Made by a program: the position numbers and the translations under genes | Part shown: one piece after another, positions 45,106 to 51,850 of the stretch | Position numbering within the stretch: position 1 is the stretch's first letter | How the letters are laid out: every line of letters begins with the position of its first letter | The notes under the pieces: model-generated | Databases searched by the model: none | What the model was told of the DNA's origin: nothing | What the model saw: only the letters and a program-made list of their open reading frames with translations | Source: Anaerostipes butyraticus | GTDB taxonomy: Bacteria; Bacillota; Clostridia; Lachnospirales; Lachnospiraceae | Reading direction: 5' to 3' | Length of the DNA stretch: 64,000 bases | NCBI RefSeq assembly: GCF_016586355.1 | Contig: NZ_BLYI01000035.1 | Coordinates: 1-64,000, forward strand

Positions 45106-45909
45106 TTATTTTTTTCTCACAGGAAAATAGACTTCTGTTTCCCAATCCTGGGGAGCCAGACTGTCAAACTGCGTCTTTGTATAAATCTCATACGGCACTC
45201 CGTTCCACTCATAGCCATTTTCCGCGATCCAGTCCACCAGGGCGCCATACGCCTCTGACAGAGAAGAATATGGTCCCTTATGCACTGTCATGGCGCACAG
45301 TCCTGCTTTCATAACCCTGTCTGCTTTTTCTCTTTCCCTGATTCCGACGATCAGCTCAATATCTGAGTTCTCCCGGTCAAATTCCTTATCGTAATATACG
45401 GCTCCTGTCACACCATTTGGCGTCACCCGTTCTTTTGGCACCCTTTCATATAGTGTGCTGTAATATTTTCCGAATTCATCGACACCCATTTTCTGCCGGC
45501 ACGCGATCACATTTCTCTCCGGCGCTTCTTTCAGATCAATTTTGTATCCTCTTTGATAATCCATAAGATCTCCCGTCCTTTCATAACTCTGCATATGAGC
45601 CGTCAATTCACTGATTGCCAGCTCCATATCCTGTTTCTGCTGTTTCAGTCTGTCTTTCTGCTGCAGCATTTTGGAAAGGAGCGCTCCCTTTTCCGTACAG
45701 TGAAGGATACTGCTAATCTCTTCCAGTGAAAATCCATAACGTTTTAATCTCTGGATCAAAAGCATCTTCTCCATCTGCCCCCGGCTGTAGTAGCGGTATC
45801 CTGTCATATCGTCTACATAAACCGGCTTCAGCAGTCCGATCCTGTCGTAATGACGCAGTGTCTTTACTGTCACCTGACATATTTTCGAAAATTCACCAAT
45901 AGAAAGCAT
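45106..45909 (-). CDS. MerR family regulator with GyrI-like effector domain
   Basis: A 267 aa BmrR/TipA-like regulator. Residues 1-70 form the MerR helix-turn-helix (LSIGEFSKICQVTVKTLRHYDRIGLLKPV), followed by a coiled coil (about 75-110) and a GyrI-like ligand-binding domain (about 120-267, ending in WETEVYFPVRKK). The ATG at 45909 follows GGGAGGG by 7 bases; longer in-frame starts have no support. Such proteins activate drug-response genes on binding hydrophobic cations. It is divergent from the sigma-factor module; a link is not shown. Confidence 0.88.
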   Translation of the reverse strand: MLSIGEFSKICQVTVKTLRHYDRIGLLKPVYVDDMTGYRYYSRGQMEKMLLIQRLKRYGFSLEEISSILHCTEKGALLSKMLQQKDRLKQQKQDMELAISELTAHMQSYERTGDLMDYQRGYKIDLKEAPERNVIACRQKMGVDEFGKYYSTLYERVPKERVTPNGVTGAVYYDKEFDRENSDIELIVGIREREKADRVMKAGLCAMTVHKGPYSSLSEAYGALVDWIAENGYEWNGVPYEIYTKTQFDSLAPQDWETEVYFPVRKK

Positions 45910-46076
45910 CTTTTTCTCCCTCCCTGCACATGTCTGATCCGAATCTGATTTCAGTATAGCCTCTGCCCTAAGGGAAGAGTCAACTGTTTTTCCCATTTCT
46001 TTGTATTTCTCCATATTCTCTTCTCTCTTTTTACGATATAATAAGAAGACAATCAAATGAATTTTTTTCAAAAAAG

Positions 46077-46105
46077 TGAATGGTTTTATCCCTCTCAATC
46101 GTATT
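46077..46105 (+). promoter_or_regulatory. Possible ECF-type promoter of the sigma-factor module
   Basis: TGAATG (46077-46082) and CGTATT (46100-46105) are 17 bases apart, close to the TGAAAC/CGT pattern of many ECF sigma promoters. It lies about 45 bases before the secreted-protein gene. Autoregulation is inferred. Confidence 0.35.
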
Positions 46106-46150
46106 TATAGTGAAACAACCAATAAAGCAATACAAATGGAGGGATACATT

Positions 46151-46654
46151 ATGAAAAAACTAATAACGGGAATTTTGATCACAGTCTTTGTATTTTCTTT
46201 AGGCACAGTCTGCATCTACGCATTCAGCCAGACCCCGGATAATGACACCGGCAGTTATGAGACTACTGCGGTTTCCGATAACACTTTCGGCACTGCTGCC
46301 ACAGCGCAGTCCACGGAAAGCACTGCCGCTGCCACAACGGCACAATCCACAGAAAGCACTGCCGCTGCCACAACCGCTGCTCCGGCGGCTTCCACAGATA
46401 CAGCCAGCCAGGCAACAGCCAGGACCAGCCAGAAATCTGTCAGCCAGTGTCCATACTATACCGATAAAAATCATGACGGAGTCTGCGATCACTGCGTCTC
46501 TCAGAAACAACAGGCCTCTTCCGGACGCTGCCAGTACTATACGGATCAGAATGGCGATGGCATCTGTGATCACTGTACTTCCCAGAAGAAACAGACAAAC
46601 TCTCACCATAACACCAGCCGGCATCATCACTCCGGTGAAGGATGCCACAGATAG
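46151..46654 (+). CDS. Secreted Cys/His-rich protein with two DxNxDG repeats
   Basis: Function unknown. The 167 aa protein begins with a signal peptide or membrane anchor (MKKLITGILITVFVFSLGTV), then a Ser/Thr/Ala-rich linker with two copies of AQSTESTAAATT. The C-terminal half has two copies of a Cys-rich unit, CPYYTDKNHDGVCDHC and CQYYTDQNGDGICDHC, each with a DxNxDGxxD calcium-loop-like core, and ends in a His-rich tail (HHNTSRHHHSGEGCH). The ATG at 46151 follows GGAGGG; longer starts are unsupported. It is the first gene of a module with a sigma factor and an anti-sigma factor. Confidence 0.85.
   Translation: MKKLITGILITVFVFSLGTVCIYAFSQTPDNDTGSYETTAVSDNTFGTAATAQSTESTAAATTAQSTESTAAATTAAPAASTDTASQATARTSQKSVSQCPYYTDKNHDGVCDHCVSQKQQASSGRCQYYTDQNGDGICDHCTSQKKQTNSHHNTSRHHHSGEGCHR
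46304..46375 (+). repeat. Tandem 36 bp coding repeat, two copies
   Basis: Two head-to-tail copies (46304-46339 and 46340-46375) differ at about four bases and encode AQSTESTAAATT twice in the linker of the secreted protein. Confidence 0.9.
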
Positions 46655-46668
46655 AGGATCAGACAACT

Positions 46669-47154
46669 ATGCGGAGCGAAGCAGAAATCAACAGGGCAGT
46701 CGCTGATTATTCTGATATGATCCGGCGGCTTTGCATGTTACATTTGAAAAACTACGCAGACACTGAGGACATATTTCAAACAGTTTTCCTGAAATATGCC
46801 CTTAGTTCTGTTGAATTTGAAAACAGAGAACATGAAAAAGCCTGGCTGATTCGTGTAACGATCAATGCCTGTAAAGATCTGCTAAAAAGTTTTTTTCGTA
46901 AACGAACTGTATCCATAGATCAGGTTATCAATCAGCCGGCTCCTGCGGCACAGGATCACCGGGATGTCCTGGAAGCTGTTTTATCTCTTCCAAAAAAATA
47001 TAAAGACGTAGTTTATCTGCATTTTTATGAAGGATATACAGCGCCTCAGATCAGTAAGATTCTTGGGAAAAATGTGAATACCGTTTATACGCTCCTAACC
47101 CGCTCCAAAAAGATACTGAAAACTAAGTTAGGAGGCGATGAATATGAAGAATAA
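46669..47154 (+). CDS. ECF-like sigma-70 family RNA polymerase sigma factor
   Basis: A 161 aa two-domain sigma factor. Sigma region 2 covers residues about 8-75 (IRRLCMLHLKNYADTEDIFQTVFLKYA, then EKAWLIRVTINACKDLLK) and region 4 about 100-155 (LPKKYKDVVYLHFYEGYTAPQISKILGKNVNTVYTLL). The ATG at 46669 lies 11 bases after AGAGG; an earlier ATG at 46642 has a site too close. It is flanked by the secreted protein gene and an anti-sigma gene it overlaps by 11 bases. Confidence 0.92.
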   Translation: MRSEAEINRAVADYSDMIRRLCMLHLKNYADTEDIFQTVFLKYALSSVEFENREHEKAWLIRVTINACKDLLKSFFRKRTVSIDQVINQPAPAAQDHRDVLEAVLSLPKKYKDVVYLHFYEGYTAPQISKILGKNVNTVYTLLTRSKKILKTKLGGDEYEE

Positions 47155-48037
47155 AATCCACGAAGCATTCCAGCAGATCCATGCAGAAGAATCTTTGAAA
47201 AATGGTACCAAGGCATTCCTTCAGGAACAGCGGAAAACTCTTTCTCAAAAGAGACCAGCCAGATACCGTTATATTGCTCTTGCTTCTTTCTGTCTGTTTT
47301 TCCTTTTGATCGGTTTTGGAGGCTGGCGGCTTTATTTCACTCCTACCGCAGCCATCAGCATTGATATCAATCCTTCCCTGGAACTGAGTGTCAACCGTTT
47401 CAACAGGGTTTTATCCGTAACCGGTTATAACTCAGACGGCAAAGAACTGGCTTCCTCACTAGAGGTCAAATATATGGATTGTGATGATGCCATCGATAAA
47501 ATTGTTGCATCAGACCGTATCAAAGACTTGTTGGCCGGAGATGAAGTTCTAACGATTACAGTATCCGGAAAAAACACCAGACAGTGCAGACGCATATACT
47601 CCCACGCTGAAACTTCCGCCAAGGAAAATCAGAACACTTACTGTTACATGGCAGATCACGAAGATACAGAGGAAGCCCATCATCTGGGACTTTCTTCCGG
47701 CAAATATCAGGCTTTCCTGAAACTTCAGTCTCTCGGCTCTGACATCACAGCAGAAGAGGTCAAAGACATGACCATGAAAGAGATCCATGATCTCATACAC
47801 TCCTTATCCGGCGAAGAGGATAAATCCGGTCAGCATCATTCCGAACAGCAGACAAACAGGCAGAATACATCTGCGGCCAGTACACACCATCAGGAGACAC
47901 ATACTGCCTCAACCAGCCGTCATCATCAAAACACGCAAAGTACTTCTTCCGGTCATCACCGCCAGAGCACACAAAATAACTCCGGCGAACGTTATTCCCG
48001 GAGTACACATAACAGTAGAAAAAATCATCATGAATAG
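47144..48037 (+). CDS. RsgI-like transmembrane anti-sigma factor with His-rich tail
   Basis: Probably holds the neighbouring sigma factor at the membrane until a signal arrives. About 42 cytoplasmic residues precede one membrane segment (about 43-65). The outside part starts with SIDINPSLELSVNRFNRVLSV, the conserved beta-domain of RsgI-type proteins, in which related proteins are known to self-cleave at an Asn-Pro bond; here it is Asn76-Pro77. The last 75 residues are rich in His, Ser, Gln and Asn (HHQETHTASTSRHHQNT). The ATG at 47144 lies 8 bases after GGAGG, within the end of the sigma gene. The protein is 297 aa. Confidence 0.87.
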   Translation: MKNKIHEAFQQIHAEESLKNGTKAFLQEQRKTLSQKRPARYRYIALASFCLFFLLIGFGGWRLYFTPTAAISIDINPSLELSVNRFNRVLSVTGYNSDGKELASSLEVKYMDCDDAIDKIVASDRIKDLLAGDEVLTITVSGKNTRQCRRIYSHAETSAKENQNTYCYMADHEDTEEAHHLGLSSGKYQAFLKLQSLGSDITAEEVKDMTMKEIHDLIHSLSGEEDKSGQHHSEQQTNRQNTSAASTHHQETHTASTSRHHQNTQSTSSGHHRQSTQNNSGERYSRSTHNSRKNHHE

Positions 48038-48049
48038 AGCCCTTTCATT

Positions 48050-48101
48050 GGAGCTGCTGCGAAACAGGTGAAATATCATCTATGGAGCAGCGGCTCCCTT
48101 T
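48050..48101 (+). terminator. Possible terminator of the sigma-factor module
   Basis: GGAGCTGCTGC (48050-48060) pairs with GCAGCGGCTCC (48087-48097, one G-T) across a long loop and is followed by CTTTT. Confidence 0.5.
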
Positions 48102-48160
48102 TCATATGATCTTCCTATCTCTTTGGCGGTCTCAGTTCCAAAAAATGACATAATCACATG
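48080..48160 (-). pseudogene. Remnant of a hicB-like gene
   Basis: The minus strand encodes VIMSFFGTETAKEIGR, which matches VVISEWIETAKEMGR near the C terminus of the intact HicB-like protein at 49.7 kb. The nucleotide match is strongest around 48110-48138. The 5' part of the gene is missing and the frame ends after KGAAAP. It lies on the far side of cas1-cas2 from the intact copy. Confidence 0.55.
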
Positions 48161-48200
48161 ATGACGTTCTTCTTTCCCATTTTTCCTTATCTGTAGTGGA

Positions 48201-48515
48201 TTAGATAATAATATAATCTCCATCATCCGCAAACACTTCATCACCATATGTTCGCACTTCTTCATAATCTTTCATCTTATAAACTCTGACATTATCTTCT
48301 TTGTTCAAAATTTTATCTAATCCCTCTAATAGCTGTTTATATTTTTTCTTATCCAGACGGGCTTCAAACGCTGATTTCTGCACACGAACTCCATAACTCT
48401 CCAAATACTTCGCGAGTTTCAGTCGCTGCTTATTATCTGAAATATCATAAATGATAAGAATCAGATATTTTATATTTCTCTCTTCTTCTATTTCTTCAAA
48501 TTCAAAAAAATCCAT
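48201..48515 (-). CDS. cas2: CRISPR-associated endonuclease Cas2
   Basis: Forms the spacer-integration complex with Cas1. The 104 aa protein has the ferredoxin-like Cas2 fold with YLILIIYDISDNKQRLKLAKYLESYGVRVQKSAFEARL, including the conserved Asp at the end of the first strand (YDIS). It follows cas1 after 2 bases, as the last gene of the locus. The N-terminal 13 residues are acidic and slightly longer than in minimal Cas2 proteins. Confidence 0.95.
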   Translation of the reverse strand: MDFFEFEEIEEERNIKYLILIIYDISDNKQRLKLAKYLESYGVRVQKSAFEARLDKKKYKQLLEGLDKILNKEDNVRVYKMKDYEEVRTYGDEVFADDGDYIII

Positions 48516-48517
48516 AT

Positions 48518-49522
48518 CTATCGTATCCTTATTGGCTGATATTCTTCAAAAGTTCCATTATCTATACAACGAATCAGTTTCGTGACCTGCCACCAGATAG
48601 CTCGTCGGAAACTAACCGGGTGTTCCAGGTATTCCAGATAATTCATATTACTTTGTAGTTTCTTTTCTAATTTCTTCAAGAAAATATTAATACCCTTTTT
48701 CCCTATAATGACGGCACCGGTATCCCGATCTTTTTGAAATTCTTCCAGCTGTATTTCATTACCCTGAATTAAACTCATTACCGTTGCATCTACGATGACA
48801 GCTCTCCATTCTTCTAATAAATCACTGGCTAATGTTGGATGATTCTCAGCATCCTTATGCATAAATCCAATATAAGGAGACAGTCCTCTATTTTCAATTT
48901 CTCCCATAATTTCATACAACAGAATTGTATACCCTAAACTAATCATAGAATTAAAAGGATCTTTCGGTGGTCTCTTGCTCCTTCCCTTAAATTTAAATTC
49001 ATCTGCTATCATATTGCTTAATGCAGAAAAATACTGCCGTGATGCGTTTCCCTCATATCCCATAATCTGCTCTATACTCGAACACTGCTGAATCTTTTTC
49101 TCATGAATTTTAATTGCTTTAACCTGATCAGAAATATTACTGTCAGAATTTCTTGCATAACGAGTCAGCAACACTCTCTGGTTATGTATCTTGTTCTCTA
49201 TAATCTTTTTTGAGAAAATCAGTTTATCCTCTTCATTCTCACTCATATGGACCTGTCTTCTTAAACGTCTGGCATTTATATGACTTGTTGACTCGATTCT
49301 TCCAAAATATCTTCCAGTGGTTGAAAATAAAGAAACGGAAATTCCTCTTTCCATGCATTCCCGCAGACATGGTACCGTCAAATTTACATTGCCGAATATT
49401 ATAATTGAATCCACCGATTCTTTTGGGATATATCGATCCATTCCATTTTTACATTTGACGCTGAATCTGCCACCTTCAATCCCAACTTTCGCACCATTCT
49501 CTGTAATATATAAGCAAGACAT
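48518..49522 (-). CDS. cas1: CRISPR-associated integrase Cas1
   Basis: Metal-dependent DNA integrase that inserts new spacers. The 334 aa protein has an N-terminal beta domain (YITENGAKVGIEGGRF, SIIIFGNVNLT) and a helical catalytic domain with the Glu in YTILLYEIMGEI, the His in IGFMHKDAENHPTLA and the acidic group in SDLLEEWRAVIVD. The ATG at 49522 lies after GGAGGTGTGCT; an in-frame ATG at 49546 overlaps less well. There is no cas4 or reverse transcriptase fused or adjacent. Confidence 0.95.
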   Translation of the reverse strand: MSCLYITENGAKVGIEGGRFSVKCKNGMDRYIPKESVDSIIIFGNVNLTVPCLRECMERGISVSLFSTTGRYFGRIESTSHINARRLRRQVHMSENEEDKLIFSKKIIENKIHNQRVLLTRYARNSDSNISDQVKAIKIHEKKIQQCSSIEQIMGYEGNASRQYFSALSNMIADEFKFKGRSKRPPKDPFNSMISLGYTILLYEIMGEIENRGLSPYIGFMHKDAENHPTLASDLLEEWRAVIVDATVMSLIQGNEIQLEEFQKDRDTGAVIIGKKGINIFLKKLEKKLQSNMNYLEYLEHPVSFRRAIWWQVTKLIRCIDNGTFEEYQPIRIR

Positions 49523-49578
49523 AGCACACCTCCGTTCAGACAGCATTTTTTACTTTCCTCTTAATTGTTATAAACACA

Positions 49579-49605
49579 AAAACTCCTGCAGATTCAGGAG
49601 TTTTT
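49579..49605. terminator. Terminator between hicB and cas1
   Basis: AAAACTCCTG (49579-49588) and CAGGAGTTTTT (49595-49605) form a stem with a short loop; T-rich sequence follows on both strands. If active, cas1-cas2 needs its own promoter or depends on read-through. Confidence 0.75.
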
Positions 49606-49608
49606 ATT

Positions 49609-49818
49609 TTAAGCATATAATCGTTTACCTTTTGGTTCTGGTATCTCTCTTCCCATCTCTTTGGCTGTCTCAATCCACTCAGAAATAACAACCTGAGAAT
49701 TTTTCAAAGCTTCCATCTGGGTTTTCCCATCTGACATACATCCCGGCAATTCAGGGACTTCTGCGATATAGCAATCATCTTCCTGGCTCCAATAGATTAT
49801 AACTTCATATTTATACAT
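49609..49818 (-). CDS. hicB: HicB family antitoxin-like protein (no HicA partner)
   Basis: A 69 aa protein with the HicB fold: YKYEVIIYWSQEDDCYIAEVPELPGCMSDG is the typical degenerate RNase H-like start, then QMEALKNSQVVISEWIETAKEMG. HicB normally neutralises the HicA toxin, but no HicA-like ORF lies beside it, and it has no extra DNA-binding domain. It sits between the CRISPR array and cas1, on the same strand. It may be a stand-alone protein or a leftover of a toxin-antitoxin pair. Confidence 0.85.
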   Translation of the reverse strand: MYKYEVIIYWSQEDDCYIAEVPELPGCMSDGKTQMEALKNSQVVISEWIETAKEMGREIPEPKGKRLYA

Positions 49819-49820
49819 AG

Positions 49821-49898
49821 TTATACCTCCAACTTATATGCCAAAATCAAATTTCTTTCACTCATAATATCCGTCATTATCTTCCTAACAGCTGTCAT
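49821..49898 (-). CDS. Small ORF upstream of hicB (25 aa)
   Basis: A 25-codon ORF begins MTAVRKIM and ends AYKLEV, with a very strong site (GAGGGAGGGG) 4 bases before its ATG. Its stop codon is 2 bases before the hicB start and its last codons contain the hicB ribosome binding site, which suggests translational coupling. No similarity is recognised; it may be a leader peptide for hicB. Confidence 0.4.
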   Translation of the reverse strand: MTAVRKIMTDIMSERNLILAYKLEV

Positions 49899-50002
49899 AT
49901 AACCCCTCCCTCTTATTCATTTTATCATTTCATATTCTGCGGTGCAATATTGCCACTTTGGGATTTCCAGTGTCCATTCCTTATCATTTTCCAAGCAATG
50001 AC

Positions 50003-50113
50003 TTATTGACTCCACCACCAAACACAAAAAAAGCCAAATATTACTATAATCAGAAATCCAGCTGCAGCAACCCCAATAATATAACCGATAGCATACAAAA
50101 TATCTGATTCCAT
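50003..50113 (-). CDS. Small hydrophobic single-span protein (36 aa)
   Basis: A 36-codon ORF between the array end and hicB. It begins MESDILYAIGYIIGV, is strongly hydrophobic through LIIVIFGFF, and ends in CVWWWSQ, giving one membrane span. GAGAGG lies 3 bases before the ATG. It would be cotranscribed with the array and hicB. No family is recognised; it could be an accessory membrane peptide, a small toxin or a chance ORF. Confidence 0.5.
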   Translation of the reverse strand: MESDILYAIGYIIGVAAAGFLIIVIFGFFCVWWWSQ

Positions 50114-50143
50114 ATTCCTCTCTTCCTTTTCGCATTAAGAAAT

Positions 50144-51715
50144 ATTCCGTCCCCTTCCGGGTTTTTCATTACCCAAATAAAACAATGCATACAAATGTCA
50201 GAGAATATATTAATTTCTTCTCGTCCCCTGTCGGGGTTCTAATTACCTAAATCGACAAAGATATGAGGCACTACATGCTTTATTTCAATTCTCGTCCCCT
50301 GTCGGGGTTCTAATTGTCTAAATAGATAAGAGCAAGGCCTTAAAGGGTCTTATTTTTATGCAAGTTTTCGTCCCCTGCCGGGGGTCTAATTATCTAAATT
50401 GTTTACGATTACATATAGAGATCAGGAAGAAAGGAGTTCTCGTCCCCTGCCGGGGGTTCTAATTATCTAAATTATGAAGTTTCTCTATGTGCTGATGCGA
50501 ATGAAGTTGTGTTCTCGTCCCCTGTCGGGGTTCTAATTATCTAAATAAAGATCCGAATGAATTTAAAAGATTTGCGAATTATTAGTTCTCGTCCCCTGCC
50601 GGGGGTCCTAATTATCTAAAAGAAAGACTTCTATGAATTAAAAGAGCAAAGGCTGTTCTCGTCCCCTGCCGGGGGTTCTAATTACCTAAATCTAGCAAGG
50701 CAGAAAGGAAAATATAATGGTATTTTACATTCTCGTCCCCTGCCGGGGGTTCTAATTACCTAAATAGAGTTAAGAAACTGGAGAAGAAAGGTTACATAGT
50801 ATTCTCGTCCCCTGCCGGGGGTTCTAATTACCTAAATAAGTAGAAAGTATTTTTCAGTGGAATGATGGAAATTCATTCTCGTCCCCTGCCGGGGGTTCTA
50901 ATTACCTAAATGGATACGTATGAATTGATCGATAAGATCAAATATTCTTTTCTCGTCCCCTGCCGGGGGTTCTAATTACCTAAATTAATTTTTGGAGCAA
51001 TTTTATTCAATTTAGTTTTAGGGTTCTCGTCCCCTGCCGGGGGTTCTAATTACCTAAATCTTGTCAACAACTTTTTTTCAATCTTTTCAAAAATTTGTTC
51101 TCGTCCCCTGCCGGGGGTTCTAATTACCTAAATATGTACTGTCTAACCCGTTCACTGTTTCAAAAAATTTTCTCGTCCCCTGCCGGGGGTTCTAATTACC
51201 TAAATAACATTTTATTTTTTTGTATAATCATTTTAAGTCAGGTTCTCGTCCCCTGCCGGGGGTTCTAATTATCTAAATTTTATGGATAATCTCAAAGAAA
51301 TAGAAGGTTATGAAATTGTTCTCGTCCCCTGCCGGGGGTTCTAATTATCTAAATTTGTATGCTTATAAAGATAGTAACTATAATGTATAGTTCTCGTCCC
51401 CTGCCGGGGGTTCTAATTATCTAAATCAACTATAGATTTGAATTTAAAGGTTTCCTTGTTTCCCTTCTCGTCCCCTGCCGGGGGTTCTAATTATCTAAAT
51501 CCTGGTTAGATACTGGTAACGGTTATGTAATTGTTTCTCGTCCCCTGCCGGGGGTTCTAATTATCTAAATTTATTATAATATGCAGCGATCCAGCCGGAT
51601 GGATTCTCGTCCCCTGCCGGGGGTTCTAATTATCTAAATTATAAGTGCGGACTGGTGCAAAGTTACCATACAACGTTTATTCTCGTCCCCTGCCGGGGGT
51701 TCTAATTATCTAAAT
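50144..51715 (-). CRISPR. Type III-A CRISPR array: 21 repeats plus one degenerate terminal repeat
   Basis: On the plus strand the 36 bp repeat runs TTCTCGTCCCCTGCCGGG through GGTTCTAATTAYCTAAAT. Repeats start at 50218, 50289, 50365, 50437, 50512, 50586, 50656, 50730, 50802, 50876, 50950, 51024, 51098, 51170, 51243, 51319, 51391, 51465, 51535, 51604 and 51680; a degenerate copy lies at 50144-50178. Spacers are 33-41 bases and none repeats within the array. On the minus strand the repeat has a CCCC/GGGG hairpin and ends GGGGACGAGAA, which matches the type III-A 5' crRNA tag. The worn repeats at the left mark the trailer end, so the array reads right to left, like the cas genes. Confidence 0.98.
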
Positions 51716-51850
51716 CCTGCCCTCTGCAGCTCCCTGTTTTCGCCGCCTGCCGCCATATTTTGCGGCTGAAAACAAAATGAACGAAGTCTGCCTCTCAAAC
51801 TTTCTTCCAAAATTGTCTCCAGACCGCTAATTATGGGCATCGGCGCAAAA
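51716..51850 (-). other. Leader region between csm5 and the first repeat
   Basis: These 135 bases separate the csm5 stop codon from the leader-end repeat. It is not AT-rich as most leaders are, contains GC-rich pieces (GGCGGCAGGCGGCGAAAAC on the minus strand) and shows no good promoter. The array may be read through from the csm operon. Confidence 0.55.

Noticed and set aside
49609-49898. A HicA toxin gene paired with hicB
   Set aside because: No ORF on either side has HicA size and features (about 60-80 aa, dsRBD-like fold with a conserved His); the only neighbour is a 25-codon ORF.
49917-50135. A 72-codon minus-strand ORF beside the array
   Set aside because: Its composition (many Cys, Trp and Tyr) is unlike a protein, it has no site at its start, and the 36 aa ORF in another frame has a good site and a clean membrane span.
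50113-50217. AT-rich sequence at the left array end as the CRISPR leader
   Set aside because: The repeats at this end are the most degenerate, which marks the trailer, and the crRNA tag sits at the correct end only on the minus strand.
50179-51679. Self-targeting spacers
   Set aside because: I looked for obvious matches between spacers and genes in this window and saw none; a full genome search was not possible.
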